64,000 nucleotides of DNA from JANOYJ01 sp963792485 (GTDB lineage: Bacteria; Pseudomonadota; Alphaproteobacteria; Rhizobiales; Rhizobiaceae). Positions 53,525 to 63,114 of this stretch are shown here, piece by piece. The stretch is taken from the NCBI GenBank assembly GCA_963792485.1, contig CAWBWL010000007.1, forward strand, positions 434,001 through 498,000, read 5' to 3'. Both the position numbers and the translations under genes were made by a program. The notes under the pieces are model-generated. The model did not search any database and was not told the DNA's origin. It worked only from the letters and a program-made list of their open reading frames with translations. The first letter of the stretch is position 1; the number at the start of each line of letters is the position of its first letter.

Positions 53525-55627
53525 CTAGATCGCCCGCAGCCAAACTCTGTTGTCATGAAACGCCGCGCCGCCGTTCGGAGCGGCGGCGTCTGCGCCTGTC
53601 AGCGTGTTGATCCCCTCGCCGCCTTCGAAAGCCGAGTTCGGCCACAGCCCTTCGGAGACGACAACGCCGCGCTGAACGCCGTCGAAATACTGTGCGTGGA
53701 CAATGACTTGGCCGCGCACATTGCCAATCTGAATCCGGCTGCCGTCTTCAATTCCAAGTTCCGCCGCGTCCTGCGGATGGATTTTCAGCTCCGGCCTGCC
53801 CTCTCTGGCAATTGAGCCCGGCGTCTCCTGAAATGACGAGTTCAAAAAGGAGCGCGCCGGAGATGTCGCAAGGCGGAACGGATGGTCCTTGTCCGGATTT
53901 TCGATCACGTCAAAATGGTCGGGAAACTGCGGCAGGCGCTCATGCGGCCCTTGCGGTCCCATCGATTGCGGCGGGCGGTTGATCGGCACTTGCGCCCAGT
54001 CAGGCTTGAAACGGAATTTCCCATCCGGCCAGCCGAAACCGTTCAGATAATGCGAGGTCTCAAAATCGGGCTGAACGTCGATCCATTTCTTCGCTTTGAG
54101 TTCCTCCCAGCCCGGCTTGCGGCTTTTGAGCAGCATCTCGTCGATCAGCTCAATTTCGGTCTTGCCAAAACCGGGCCTGTCCGCAACGCCAAGCCGCCTC
54201 GCCAATTCCTCAATGACAAAATGATTGGTGACCGGCCCCTGCGGCGGCTCGATGAGCTTTGGCCCCAGAGAAAAGTGCTGATGCCCGCCGCCCTTGTAAA
54301 TATCGTCATGCTCCAGAAACATGGTCGCCGGCAGGACGACATCGGCAAGTTTGGCCGTATCGGTCATGAACTGCTCATGTACGGCGGTAAAAAGATCTTC
54401 CCGCAAAAATCCCTGCCGAACCAGCCGCTGTTCCGGCGCTACATTCATGGGATTGGTGTTCTGAATGAGCATCGCCGACACCCTCGGCCCGCCATTCAGG
54501 GCATCTTTATCACCCGTCAGCACCCGCCCGATCTTTGACTGGTCAAGGTGGCGGATCGACGGGTCGGCAAAAGACGCGCCGACGATGTCCGCGTTGTTGA
54601 GTTTGAGAATTCCCGAGTTCGAATGAAACGCCCCGCCGCCCTCATATTGCCAATGGCCGCACACCGCCGGAATCGACAGCGCCGCATGCATGTTGACCGC
54701 GCCATTGCGCTGGCGCGCAAAGCCATAGCCGAGGCGGAAAAAGGTGCGCTTGGTGGTCCCGACAAGCCGGGCAAACGCCTCAATCTCTCCAACCGAAAGC
54801 CCGGTGATCGCCACCGCCCATTCCGGCGTCCGGGACTTCAGATGCGCCTCAAGCCCCGCCGCGTCATCAGTGAATTTCGCAAGATAATCCCGGTCCGCAA
54901 AGCCTTCTTTGAACAGCACATGCATGACTGCGCAGGCGAAAGCCCCGTCCGTGCCGGGCCGCAGCACGATCGCCAGATCGGCCTGCGCCACAGTGTCATT
55001 CCGGTAAATGTCCACCACGACAATTTTCGCCCCGCGCTCCTTGCGGGCGCGGATGGCGTGGGTCATGACATTGATTTGGGTCGCTACTGCGTTGGTGCCC
55101 CAGATCACCACGCAGTCGGATTTTCCCATCTCGCGCGGATCGGCCCCGGCCAGTTTGCCAGTCCCGGCCACCCAGCCGGTCCAGGCCATATTGGTGCAGA
55201 TCGAATCGAACTCATAGGAATAGCGCTTGGCATGGCGCAGCCGGTTGATGCTGTCACGCTGCACAAGACCCATGGTTCCGGCATAATAATAAGGCCAGAC
55301 GCTCTCCGATCCGTGCGCCGCTTCCGCTTCGACGAACTTTTCAGCGATGAGATCAAGCGCTGCCTCCACAGAGGCTTCTTGCCAGACGCCCTCGCCTTTG
55401 GCGCCCTTTCGAACAAGCGGCTTCAGCAGCCGGTCCGGATGGTGGATTCGCTCGGCATAACGCGCGACCTTGGCGCAGATGACGCCCGCCGTATAAGTCT
55501 GCTCCTTCGCCCCATGCACACGGCCGATTGTCCTGTGGTCAATGAGTTCCACAACGAGCGCGCAGGCCGAGGGGCAGTCATGCGGGCAGGTTGAATGTCC
55601 GATTCGGTGTTTGAGCGCCTGGTTCAT
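53525..55627 (-). CDS. Molybdopterin-dependent oxidoreductase
   Basis: 700-aa enzyme of the DMSO reductase superfamily. The N-terminal [4Fe-4S] motif is STCPHDCPSACAL (C-x3-C-x3-C) with a fourth Cys in GVICAKVARYAER. The bis-MGD domains include VVIWGTNAVATQINVMTHAI and LRPGTDGAFACAVMHVLF; the C-terminal MoCo-binding barrel has LEIHP-like LKIHPQDAAELGIEDGSRIQ. No Tat signal, so cytosolic. No partner subunit gene is adjacent. Formate dehydrogenase-like or of unknown substrate. MoaD and moaE at the right end serve its cofactor. Confidence 0.88.
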   Translation of the reverse strand: MNQALKHRIGHSTCPHDCPSACALVVELIDHRTIGRVHGAKEQTYTAGVICAKVARYAERIHHPDRLLKPLVRKGAKGEGVWQEASVEAALDLIAEKFVEAEAAHGSESVWPYYYAGTMGLVQRDSINRLRHAKRYSYEFDSICTNMAWTGWVAGTGKLAGADPREMGKSDCVVIWGTNAVATQINVMTHAIRARKERGAKIVVVDIYRNDTVAQADLAIVLRPGTDGAFACAVMHVLFKEGFADRDYLAKFTDDAAGLEAHLKSRTPEWAVAITGLSVGEIEAFARLVGTTKRTFFRLGYGFARQRNGAVNMHAALSIPAVCGHWQYEGGGAFHSNSGILKLNNADIVGASFADPSIRHLDQSKIGRVLTGDKDALNGGPRVSAMLIQNTNPMNVAPEQRLVRQGFLREDLFTAVHEQFMTDTAKLADVVLPATMFLEHDDIYKGGGHQHFSLGPKLIEPPQGPVTNHFVIEELARRLGVADRPGFGKTEIELIDEMLLKSRKPGWEELKAKKWIDVQPDFETSHYLNGFGWPDGKFRFKPDWAQVPINRPPQSMGPQGPHERLPQFPDHFDVIENPDKDHPFRLATSPARSFLNSSFQETPGSIAREGRPELKIHPQDAAELGIEDGSRIQIGNVRGQVIVHAQYFDGVQRGVVVSEGLWPNSAFEGGEGINTLTGADAAAPNGGAAFHDNRVWLRAI

Positions 55628-55705
55628 GGGACAAGACTAATCCGGTCTGCCGGGCTTGGGTAGAAGACAAATGCCCAAGAAATCTGATCTGGCCATCAAT
55701 GCCGC

Positions 55706-56557
55706 TTATGCAATGCGGATGACGGCCACGCCGCCGCAAATCAGCGCGACACCGAGCCAGCGCCATCGGCCGATCTTTTCGCCGAAGAGAAAGACTGACA
55801 ATCCCGCCGCAAACAGGATTGAAGTTTCCCGCAGCGCGGCGACGGCGGCGACCGGCATGTTGAGGCTCATTGCCCAGAGAGCTGCGGCGTACGAACTAAG
55901 GGTGGCGAAAGCGCCGAATATGCCGCGCTTCCATTGGCGGCGCATGACCTCCATCAGTCGCGCCCGCGAACTTGCAATTGCCCAAGCCATCAGCGGCAGC
56001 GCGTGCAGGACGAATATCCACATCGTATATGCGATGGGTGAGTCGGATTTGCGCACGCCAATACCGTCGGTCACCGTATAAGCGGCGATGAAGCAGGCAT
56101 TGAGCAGCGCGGCCTGAATGCCATGCCCGATGCTCTTGCTTTTTGAGAGCCGCATGCCGTCAATTGCCATGGCCAAGACTCCTGAACTGACCAGTGCCAC
56201 GCCGAGCCAGCGCAGGACTGGAAGCGCTTCGCCAATCAGCGGCCCGCTGGCCAAGGCCACGAGCAGAGGCGCTGAGCCGCGCATCAATGGATAAGCCAAG
56301 CTCATGTCGATATGGCTGTAAGAGCGAGCGATCAGTGCAATATAGACCGATTGCAACGCCGCCGAGAGCGTCAGAAACGGCCAGCTTTCACGAGCCGGCG
56401 GCGTGAGGAAAAACAGTGCCGCCGCTGCAATTGCTCCGGAAATCATGACGACCATGACAATGGAGTGAAACTTGCTGTCACCGGATTTAACCACTGCATT
56501 CCAGCTTGCATGCAGGAATGCGCCGCACAGAACAATGATCACAACATGGCCAGGCAT
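55706..56557 (-). CDS. EamA-family transporter
   Basis: 283-aa DMT-superfamily protein with about ten helices. HVVIIVLCGAFLHASWNAVV opens the first repeat, MSLAYPLMRGSAPLLVALAS follows, and VAALRETSILFAAGLSVFLF and LGVALICGGVAVIRIA close the second. The start at 56557 is preferred; an ATG at 56590 would add a hydrophilic stretch. The substrate is unknown. Differs from the DMT protein at 10.7 kb. Confidence 0.82.
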   Translation of the reverse strand: MPGHVVIIVLCGAFLHASWNAVVKSGDSKFHSIVMVVMISGAIAAAALFFLTPPARESWPFLTLSAALQSVYIALIARSYSHIDMSLAYPLMRGSAPLLVALASGPLIGEALPVLRWLGVALVSSGVLAMAIDGMRLSKSKSIGHGIQAALLNACFIAAYTVTDGIGVRKSDSPIAYTMWIFVLHALPLMAWAIASSRARLMEVMRRQWKRGIFGAFATLSSYAAALWAMSLNMPVAAVAALRETSILFAAGLSVFLFGEKIGRWRWLGVALICGGVAVIRIA

Positions 56558-56650
56558 GAATACCCCCTGCCCCCGCACTGCTAGCGCCATGGCGGCTTCC
56601 CACGCAATCCCCAGCTTGCGGCAATGACAGTCACATGAAACAAGCGCGGC

Positions 56651-57499
56651 ATGAATTACCGCCACGCCTTCCATGCCGGAAACTTTGCTGATGTGATGAA
56701 ACACATCATCCTGGCGCGCATCGTTGACTATCTCAAGCGCAAGGATGCGGCGTTCCGGGTCATCGACACCCATGCGGGCGCCGGCGTTTATGCGCTTGGC
56801 AAAGGCAATGCGGCCAAACCCGGCGAGTGGCGCGAGGGCATTGGCCGGATGCAGGCAGCGGAGTTGGGTCCGGAAATCACAGCGCTGCTCCAACCCTATT
56901 TCGATTCAATCACGGCAGTGAATGCCAAAGGCGGGCTGGACCATTATCCCGGCTCTCCCGCCATTACCCGGCATTTGCTGAGAAAGCAGGACCGGCTGAC
57001 TGCCATTGAACTGCATGATCAGGATGAAAAGCTGCTGGCAGCTCACTTTGCCGGAGATTTCCAGACACGCGTGATCCATCTAGACGGCTGGCTGGCGCTG
57101 GGCGCGCATGTTCCGCCGAAGGAAAAGCGGGGACTTGTGCTCATTGATCCTCCGTTCGAGGAGGAAGGCGAGTTCGAGCGGCTGACAGACGGTCTGATGA
57201 AGGCGCACAAACGCTGGCCCGGCGGCACTTACGCGCTCTGGTACCCGCTGAAGGACCGCAAGGCCGTGAACCGGTTTCATCAAGCTCTGAGCGGTTCCGG
57301 CATTGCAAAAATTCTGAAAGCCGAGCTGATGATCCGCGACTGGTCGATGCCGCCTCGGATGAACGGATCCGGCATGATCATTGTCAATCCGCCCTTCATG
57401 CTGGAGGCGGAACTTAAGGCTGTTTTGCCGCAGCTTGCCAGGGTTCTGGGCGACAGCGGTCATGGCCGCTTCGAACTTGAGTGGCTTGCGGGCGAGTAA
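56651..57499 (+). CDS. rlmJ: 23S rRNA (adenine(2030)-N(6))-methyltransferase
   Basis: 282-aa SAM-dependent methyltransferase that modifies A2030 of 23S rRNA. MNYRHAFHAGNFADVMKHII is the family N-terminus; VIDTHAGAGVYAL binds SAM; LVLIDPPFEEEGEFERL is the catalytic D-P-P-F motif of N6-adenine methyltransferases. Full length. Confidence 0.93.
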   Translation: MNYRHAFHAGNFADVMKHIILARIVDYLKRKDAAFRVIDTHAGAGVYALGKGNAAKPGEWREGIGRMQAAELGPEITALLQPYFDSITAVNAKGGLDHYPGSPAITRHLLRKQDRLTAIELHDQDEKLLAAHFAGDFQTRVIHLDGWLALGAHVPPKEKRGLVLIDPPFEEEGEFERLTDGLMKAHKRWPGGTYALWYPLKDRKAVNRFHQALSGSGIAKILKAELMIRDWSMPPRMNGSGMIIVNPPFMLEAELKAVLPQLARVLGDSGHGRFELEWLAGE

Positions 57500-57559
57500 G
57501 GACTTGACCGCTCAGGCCGCCGACCGCAAAGTGAGACACGCACCGTTTCGGAGTCATTC

Positions 57560-57997
57560 ATGTCCCGCCTTTTGGTCTCATCCCTGCTGTCCTGCGCGCT
57601 TGCTCTCGGCAGCCTAAGTGTCTCGACGGCTCCCGCCAAAGCGGGCTGGTTCAAATCCGAGCGCGAAGCGCTCGCCTGCGACGATGCGCACGTCCTCAAG
57701 CGTATTACTTCCAAATTCCGCACACAGGCGCGCGAAGTGCATCATGACAAGACACTTGCGATTGACGGCTATGACAATGTGCATCAGCATCGCTACAATG
57801 ATGAGCGCGAGTTTCGCCCGATTGCCCGGCGCTATTGCGGCGCGACAGTGAACTTGAATGACGGGCGGCGGCGAACAATCTGGTATCTGATCGAGCGCGG
57901 CGTTGGGTTCGCGTCGGTGGGCGACAATGTTGAGTTCTGCATTTCCGGGTTCGACCGCTGGAATGTCTATAACAATGCCTGCCGCGTTTTGCGGTAG
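57560..57997 (+). CDS. Secreted hypothetical protein
   Basis: 145-aa protein with a signal peptide (LLVSSLLSCALALGSLSVST ending AKA before GWFKSE). Four mature Cys (LACDDAH, RRYCGAT, VEFCISG, NNACRVL) probably form two disulfides. The stretch RRYCGATVNLNDGRRRTIWY is typical of small rhizobial secreted proteins. Only 3-6 nt before the RNase T2 gene, so co-expressed with it. Confidence 0.65.
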   Translation: MSRLLVSSLLSCALALGSLSVSTAPAKAGWFKSEREALACDDAHVLKRITSKFRTQAREVHHDKTLAIDGYDNVHQHRYNDEREFRPIARRYCGATVNLNDGRRRTIWYLIERGVGFASVGDNVEFCISGFDRWNVYNNACRVLR

Positions 57998-58003
57998 CTT
58001 TTG

Positions 58004-58717
58004 GTGAAGCGCTCCTGGGTCCAGCTCGCATTATTGGCGGGTCTGATAGCCGTCGCCGCCTATGTCGATGATCAGAAGCAGCCATTGCCGGAACTTGAGA
58101 CGCTGCAATCATCGCAAGCCGCCGTAAATGCGCCGGACAGCAAGCGGCAAGGCTTTGATTTCTATGTGCTAGCCCTGTCCTGGTCGCCAAGCTACTGCGA
58201 GATGAAGGGCCGCAACGCTGACCCAGAGCAATGCGGCGCGCGCAAGCCAATCGGCTTTACTGTGCACGGGCTTTGGCCACAATATGAGCGGGGATATCCC
58301 CAAAACTGCACAATTGGCGGGCCGGGCGGCGTTGACCGCGCCATTTTGCGCGGTATTGACGGGATATTGCCATCAGATGGCCTCGCCCGGCACGAATGGC
58401 GCAAGCATGGAACATGTTCGGGATTGTCGCAGCAAGCCTATTTCAAGGCGCTCACCGAAGCCTTCGCAAAAATCCGGATCCCCGGCCATTACTTGCAGGT
58501 TGATGCCAAGCGCTCCGTCGCGCCCAAGCGTGTCGAGTCGGATTTCCTCGCGGCCAACCCCGGAATGGCCGCAAACGGATTTGCCGCGGTCTGCGACGAG
58601 GGCTACTTCACCGAGGTCAGGATTTGCATGACAAAAGACCTGTCATTCCGCCCCTGCCCCCAGATCGACAAAAACGCCTGCCGTGCGGCGAGCGTCAGCC
58701 TTCCGCCCCTGAAGTAG
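58004..58717 (+). CDS. Ribonuclease T2
   Basis: 237-aa exported RNase that cleaves RNA through 2',3'-cyclic intermediates. A hydrophobic leader (WVQLALLAGLIAVAAYV) precedes FYVLALSWSPSYCEMKG. The catalytic segments CAS1 (GFTVHGLWPQYERG) and CAS2 (RHEWRKHGTCSGL) hold both His and the Glu. Starts with GTG (58004) or TTG (58001), just after the secreted hypothetical gene. Likely periplasmic. Confidence 0.92.
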   Translation: MKRSWVQLALLAGLIAVAAYVDDQKQPLPELETLQSSQAAVNAPDSKRQGFDFYVLALSWSPSYCEMKGRNADPEQCGARKPIGFTVHGLWPQYERGYPQNCTIGGPGGVDRAILRGIDGILPSDGLARHEWRKHGTCSGLSQQAYFKALTEAFAKIRIPGHYLQVDAKRSVAPKRVESDFLAANPGMAANGFAAVCDEGYFTEVRICMTKDLSFRPCPQIDKNACRAASVSLPPLK

Positions 58718-58727
58718 GAAATCACCC

Positions 58728-59321
58728 ATGCCGCAAATCCTCTATTCCTCCGCCTCCCCGTTCGCGTCCAAAGCGCGGATGATCGCGGCTCTTGCCGGTT
58801 GCTCGTTTGAAGCGGTTGCCGTGAAAACCGATGAAATGCCCGCCAACCTGATTGCGGCCAATCCGCTCGGAAAAATCCCGGCTTTGATTACGGATGAAGG
58901 AAAAGGCATTTTCGATTCGAAAGTCATCACCCAATACCTGAACCGGGTTTCGGGCGGGAGGGTCCTGCCGCAAAACGCTGAAAAGCGGCTTGAGGCCGAG
59001 ATGCTGGAATCGCTGGCGGACGGGATTGCCGATTGCGCTGTATCCTGCATTTATGAAAAGCGGCTGCGGCCTGAAGACAAATATTATCAGCCCTGGGTGG
59101 ACAAGCAGTGGGGCAAAGTCACGCGCGGGCTGGATCATCTGGAAAAATCAGGACCCAAGCTTCCCGTCAGGATTCATGCCGGGCACATCGCGCTGGCTGC
59201 TTGTCTTGGCTATTTGACTTTGAGATTTCCAGACTGGTCCAAGGGCCGGCCCAAGCTCAGAAACTGGCAGAAGAAATTCAGCTCCAAACATCCTCAGCTC
59301 AGCGCGCTGTTGCCGCAATAG
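58728..59321 (+). CDS. Glutathione S-transferase family protein
   Basis: 197-aa GST with an N-terminal thioredoxin-fold domain (ILYSSASPFASKARMIAALA, then NPLGKIPALITDEGKGIFDS with the cis-Pro and the Asp-Ser that bind glutathione) and a helical C-terminal domain. The active-site position has Ser (SSASPFASK). Substrate unknown. Ends 6 nt before a bidirectional terminator. Confidence 0.85.
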   Translation: MPQILYSSASPFASKARMIAALAGCSFEAVAVKTDEMPANLIAANPLGKIPALITDEGKGIFDSKVITQYLNRVSGGRVLPQNAEKRLEAEMLESLADGIADCAVSCIYEKRLRPEDKYYQPWVDKQWGKVTRGLDHLEKSGPKLPVRIHAGHIALAACLGYLTLRFPDWSKGRPKLRNWQKKFSSKHPQLSALLPQ

Positions 59322-59326
59322 AAAAA

Positions 59327-59349
59327 GGGGCCGGAAACGATCCGGCCCC
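59327..59349. terminator. Bidirectional Rho-independent terminator
   Basis: A 9-bp stem (59327-59335 with 59341-59349, GGGGCCGGA and its complement) and a 5-nt loop lie between the convergent GST and Omp genes. On the minus strand it is followed by TTTTTC, so it is strongest for the Omp gene; on the plus strand a GTTTGATATTT follows. Confidence 0.88.
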
Positions 59350-59371
59350 GTTTGATATTTCATTCAGCGGA

Positions 59372-60010
59372 TCAGAACTGAAGGCCAACACCGAAACGCA
59401 CGTCGTGCTGCTGCAAGCCAACGCTCGTGGCTGCAGGCAGCGCATAGTCCTGGCTCTGATAGTCGTTGAAGCGGTATTCGCCGCGGACGAAAACCTTTTC
59501 GGTCACCTTGGCGTCGATGCCGGCGCCAAGCGTGTAGCCGAGGTGAATCTTGGAGTCTTCCACCCCGCCGACATTGGCTTTGGCGCTGGTGGCCGTGCCG
59601 CCTGCGGCGCCATAGATGAGCGCCGGCCCGAGATCATAGCCGAAGCGGGCGCGCAACGCGCCGTTTGTGCCCTGCTTGACTTCCGCACCGACAACGTCGG
59701 TCTTTGCGCCGCCATAGCCGAGATCAGCGTCGATACCCGCAACATACGGTCCGCTCTGGAAGTTATATCCAGTGAATGCGCCGCCCTTGAAGCCGTCCGC
59801 ATCAAGGTCAACAGCGTCGTTGAACTTGCCGAAGGCGTAGCCGCCATAGATACCTGCATAGAAACCAGACCAGCCGCCTTTCACAGGCTCCTCGGGAATG
59901 ACTGCCTCAGGCGCCTGCGGGACTTCATCGACCATATCCGCCGCATTGGCGAGACCGGTGAGGGCGAAAACGCCGAATCCAGCAAGCGCAACAATGTTAG
60001 CTCTCTTCAT
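59372..60010 (-). CDS. Outer-membrane beta-barrel protein (Omp25/Omp31 type)
   Basis: 212-aa porin-like protein of the family common in Hyphomicrobiales. Signal peptide NIVALAGFGVFALTGLANAA, then a short acidic linker and WSGFYAGIYGGYAFGKFNDA, the typical first strand. Alternating strands follow, ending QQHDVRFGVGLQF with a terminal Phe, required for barrel assembly. GGAG precedes the ATG at 60010. An anchor or surface role (Omp25/31, hemin-binding proteins) is inferred. Confidence 0.88.
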   Translation of the reverse strand: MKRANIVALAGFGVFALTGLANAADMVDEVPQAPEAVIPEEPVKGGWSGFYAGIYGGYAFGKFNDAVDLDADGFKGGAFTGYNFQSGPYVAGIDADLGYGGAKTDVVGAEVKQGTNGALRARFGYDLGPALIYGAAGGTATSAKANVGGVEDSKIHLGYTLGAGIDAKVTEKVFVRGEYRFNDYQSQDYALPAATSVGLQQHDVRFGVGLQF

Positions 60011-60257
60011 AGTAAACTCCTGCAATTGCAGCCGCGCATGCGCAGCCTTGACCCCTTCCGCCTGCGTCTTCCCAAAACAAAGGGGCGCGAAGGCGTTGAA
60101 AATTGGGTCACAATGCGGCGAAAGCCTCACAATTTGTTTATGGTTGGTAAAGGGTAAACACTGTTGCCAATTCGCACATGGAAACGGTTCCCGCGTCTTT
60201 TGCCATTTTTCTGCAGCGCTATATGAAGAGCGTGATCAATAACGTAAGCGGCTTGAA
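60011..60257. other. Intergenic region between omp and the SDR gene
   Basis: 247-bp gap between divergent genes, so it holds both promoters. It includes a 10-bp palindrome TGCAATTGCA near 60020 in the omp leader and A/T-rich patches at 60110-60170. No RNA gene or ORF was recognised. Confidence 0.35.
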
Positions 60258-61035
60258 ATGAACTCTCCCCCCCTCGCCCCCCCTCCATTGGCACTTGTCA
60301 CCGGCGGCTCGCGCCGCATCGGACAGGCTATTGTCGAAGATCTGGCGGCGAACGGATTTGCGGTCGCCATTCATTGCAATGGCTCGCGGGACGAAGCGCA
60401 AAGACTGGCCGAAGATGTCGCCGCCAAAGGTCTGCGCTCTGGCGTGTTCTCCGCCGATCTGACGCGGTTGAGTGAGGTCAAGGCGCTTTTTCCTGCCGTC
60501 ACAGCCGAGCTTGGTCCCGTCTCGATCCTCGTCAACAATGCATCTATTTTCGAAGACGATCAGGCGGACGCATTGAACGAGAGCGTTGTTTGACCGGCAT
60601 TTTGATCTGCATGTGAAAGCGCCAAGCTTTCTTGCGCAGGATTTTGCCGCGCAGCTTCCTCAGGATGAGGAGGGCCTCATCGTTAACATTATCGACGAGC
60701 GAGTCTGGAAACTCACACCGCGCTTCTACTCTTACACCTTGTCGAAAGCTGCTCTTTGGGCCGCCACCCGCACCATGGCCCAAACATTTGCACCGCGCAT
60801 CCGCGTCAACGCCATCGGTCCCGGCCCGACTTTGCCAAACGCACGGCAGACGGCGCAAGACTTTGCCCGCCAGTCGGAAGGCCTGCTTCTGCGACGAGGG
60901 CCTGACCTGTCCGAATTTGGCGCGACCATTCGCTATTTATGGACCGCCAAATCCGTCACGGGTCAGATGATCGCGCTTGACGGCGGCCAGCATCTTGCTT
61001 GGGAAACGCGGGAACTTTTGGGAATTGCCGAATGA
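60258..61035 (+). CDS. Short-chain dehydrogenase (pteridine reductase-like), one frameshift
   Basis: Rossmann-fold SDR of about 258 aa. Cofactor motif LALVTGGSRRIGQAIVEDLA, then ILVNNASIFEDDQ. Near 60590 the frame changes (a stop occurs in the first frame) and continues FDRHFDLHVKAPSFLAQDFA, then the catalytic FYSYTLSKAALWA (Tyr-x3-Lys) and RVNAIGPGPTLPNARQ. All SDR motifs are present when joined, so a single indel is likely an error. Resembles pteridine reductase/FolM. Its stop overlaps the uvrC start as ATGA. Confidence 0.87.
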
Positions 61036-63032
61036 CCGCAGGCACGCCCGGAACTGGCGATCTGCCGCCCGATGTGGAGGACCTTGGCGAGGAGGAGGAC
61101 GTTGCGCCCGCAGGCGTTGATCCTGCAAGCTTCGACTGGCACACCGAGCTTGCCAAGATTGAGGGCAAGAGCGGCGCGGAGCTGATCCAGGAACTTGTCA
61201 AACGCCTGCCGAACCAGCCGGGCGTTTACCGGATGATGAATGGTTCGGGCGATGTGCTTTATGTCGGGAAGGCCAGCAGTCTCAAAAAACGTGTGACGAG
61301 CTATGCGCAGGGCCGCCTCCACTCCAACCGGCTGGCCCGCATGGTGCGCGAAACGCATGCGATGGAGTTTGTCACCACCCGCACCGAGGTTGAAGCGCTG
61401 CTGCTTGAGGCGAATCTTATCAAGCGCTTGCGCCCGCGCTTTAATGTTCTGCTGCGCGACGACAAGTCATTTCCGTATATTCTGGTGACCGGCGACCACC
61501 GCGCGCCCGGCATTTTCAAACACCGCGGCTCGCACAATCGCAAGGGAGATTATTTCGGACCATTCGCCTCAGCTGGCGCGGTTGGCCGCACGATAAATGC
61601 GCTGCAGCGCGCTTTTCTTGTGCGTTCCTGCACGGATTCGTTCTTCGAAAACAGAACACGGCCCTGCCTTTTGCACCAGATCAAGCGCTGCGCCGGCCCA
61701 TGCACCAATGAGGTTTCGCCGGAAGAATACATGCGGCTCGTGGATGAGGCGAAGGCGTTTCTGTCCGGCCGCAGCCAGAACTTCAAGATTTCCTTGTCGC
61801 AGGCCATGCAGTCCGCCTCCGAAGACCTCGATTTCGAGCGCGCCGCCATCTACCGCGACCGGCTCTCGGCCCTGGCGCATGTGACCGGCCATCAAGGAAT
61901 CAATCCTCAAGGTGTGGATGAGGCGGACGTCTTCGCTGTCGTGCAGGATGGCGGCATGACCTGCATTGAGGTCTTCTTCTTCCGCACCGGGCAAAACTGG
62001 GGAAACCGCGCCTATTATCCGCGTGCGGACTCCGCGCTGAGCGAGGCGGAGGTGCTCGGTCCGTTTCTGGCGCAGTTTTACGACGGCAAGCCCTGCCCGC
62101 GCCTCATCCTGTTGTCGCACGAAGTCGAAGAGCAGGATCTGATCGCTCAGGCGCTGTCCACCCAAGCCGGGCGGAAGATTGAAATCGCCGTGCCGCAGCG
62201 GGGCGAAAAGAAGGAGCTTGTTGATCACGCACGCACCAATGCGCAGGAGGCGCTGGGGCGCAAACTGGCGGACACCGCCTCGCAACAGATTCTGCTCGAC
62301 GGGCTTGCCAAGACCTTCGGCCTTGAGAAGAAGCCGCAGCGTATCGAGATTTATGACAATTCGCACATTATGGGCACGAACGCCGTCGGCGCGATGGTCG
62401 TTGCCGGGCCGGATGGGTTTGTCAAAAACCAGTACCGCAAGTTCAACATCCGCTCCACTGACATCACGCCCGGCGATGATTTTGGCATGATGAAGGAAGT
62501 GATGGAGCGCCGGTTTGGGCGGCTGATCAAGGAGAATGCGGAGGGCTCGGAGCCGGAGGGCGATGAGGCCTTTCCGGCATGGCCCGACCTCGTCTTCATT
62601 GACGGCGGGCCGGGGCAGATGAGCGTCGTGCGCAAAATGCTGGCCGAGCTTGGCATCTCTGACAAGATAACGGCCATCGGCATTGCCAAGGGCGTTGACC
62701 GCGAGGCCGGGCGCGAGCGGTTTTTCGTCGCCGGGCGCGAGCCGTTCATGCTGCCGATGCGCGATCCGGTGCTGTATTTCATCCAGCGCCTGCGCGACGA
62801 AGCGCACCGCTTTGCCATCGGCTCGCACCGGGCGCGGCGCAAGAAGGAATTGGTGGCCAATCCGCTTGATGAGATCGCAGGCATCGGGCCATCGCGCAAA
62901 AGGGCGCTGCTCAACCATTTCGGCACGGCAAAGGCGGTTTCCCGCGCGGCGGTCGAAGATCTGATGAAGGTCGAGGGCGTATCTGCCGCCATGGCCCAAA
63001 CAATTTATGGTCATTTTCACGAAAACGGCTGA
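61032..63032 (+). CDS. uvrC: Excinuclease ABC subunit C
   Basis: 666-aa nuclease that makes both incisions in nucleotide excision repair. GIY-YIG domain: PGVYRMMNGSGDVLYVGKAS; UvrB-binding UVR motif in DLDFERAAIYRDRLSAL; the RNase H-like domain with RIEIYDNSHIMGTNAVGAMV and VFIDGGPGQMSVV; a C-terminal HhH pair, LDEIAGIGPSRKRALLNHFG. The start at 61032 overlaps the SDR stop by 4 nt. N-terminal acidic extension of about 40 residues. Confidence 0.95.
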   Translation: MTAGTPGTGDLPPDVEDLGEEEDVAPAGVDPASFDWHTELAKIEGKSGAELIQELVKRLPNQPGVYRMMNGSGDVLYVGKASSLKKRVTSYAQGRLHSNRLARMVRETHAMEFVTTRTEVEALLLEANLIKRLRPRFNVLLRDDKSFPYILVTGDHRAPGIFKHRGSHNRKGDYFGPFASAGAVGRTINALQRAFLVRSCTDSFFENRTRPCLLHQIKRCAGPCTNEVSPEEYMRLVDEAKAFLSGRSQNFKISLSQAMQSASEDLDFERAAIYRDRLSALAHVTGHQGINPQGVDEADVFAVVQDGGMTCIEVFFFRTGQNWGNRAYYPRADSALSEAEVLGPFLAQFYDGKPCPRLILLSHEVEEQDLIAQALSTQAGRKIEIAVPQRGEKKELVDHARTNAQEALGRKLADTASQQILLDGLAKTFGLEKKPQRIEIYDNSHIMGTNAVGAMVVAGPDGFVKNQYRKFNIRSTDITPGDDFGMMKEVMERRFGRLIKENAEGSEPEGDEAFPAWPDLVFIDGGPGQMSVVRKMLAELGISDKITAIGIAKGVDREAGRERFFVAGREPFMLPMRDPVLYFIQRLRDEAHRFAIGSHRARRKKELVANPLDEIAGIGPSRKRALLNHFGTAKAVSRAAVEDLMKVEGVSAAMAQTIYGHFHENG

Positions 63033-63114
63033 AACTCGCCCTTCGTCTCATCTCATCCCCATTGACCCGCTAACGTTGCTCCTGTTTTGTGCCGCTTCAA
63101 CATCGAGTCTTTGA

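Noticed and set aside
61569..63020. Minus-strand open frame opposite uvrC
   Set aside because: Antisense to a well-conserved gene; His/Arg/Ala-rich translation without domains.
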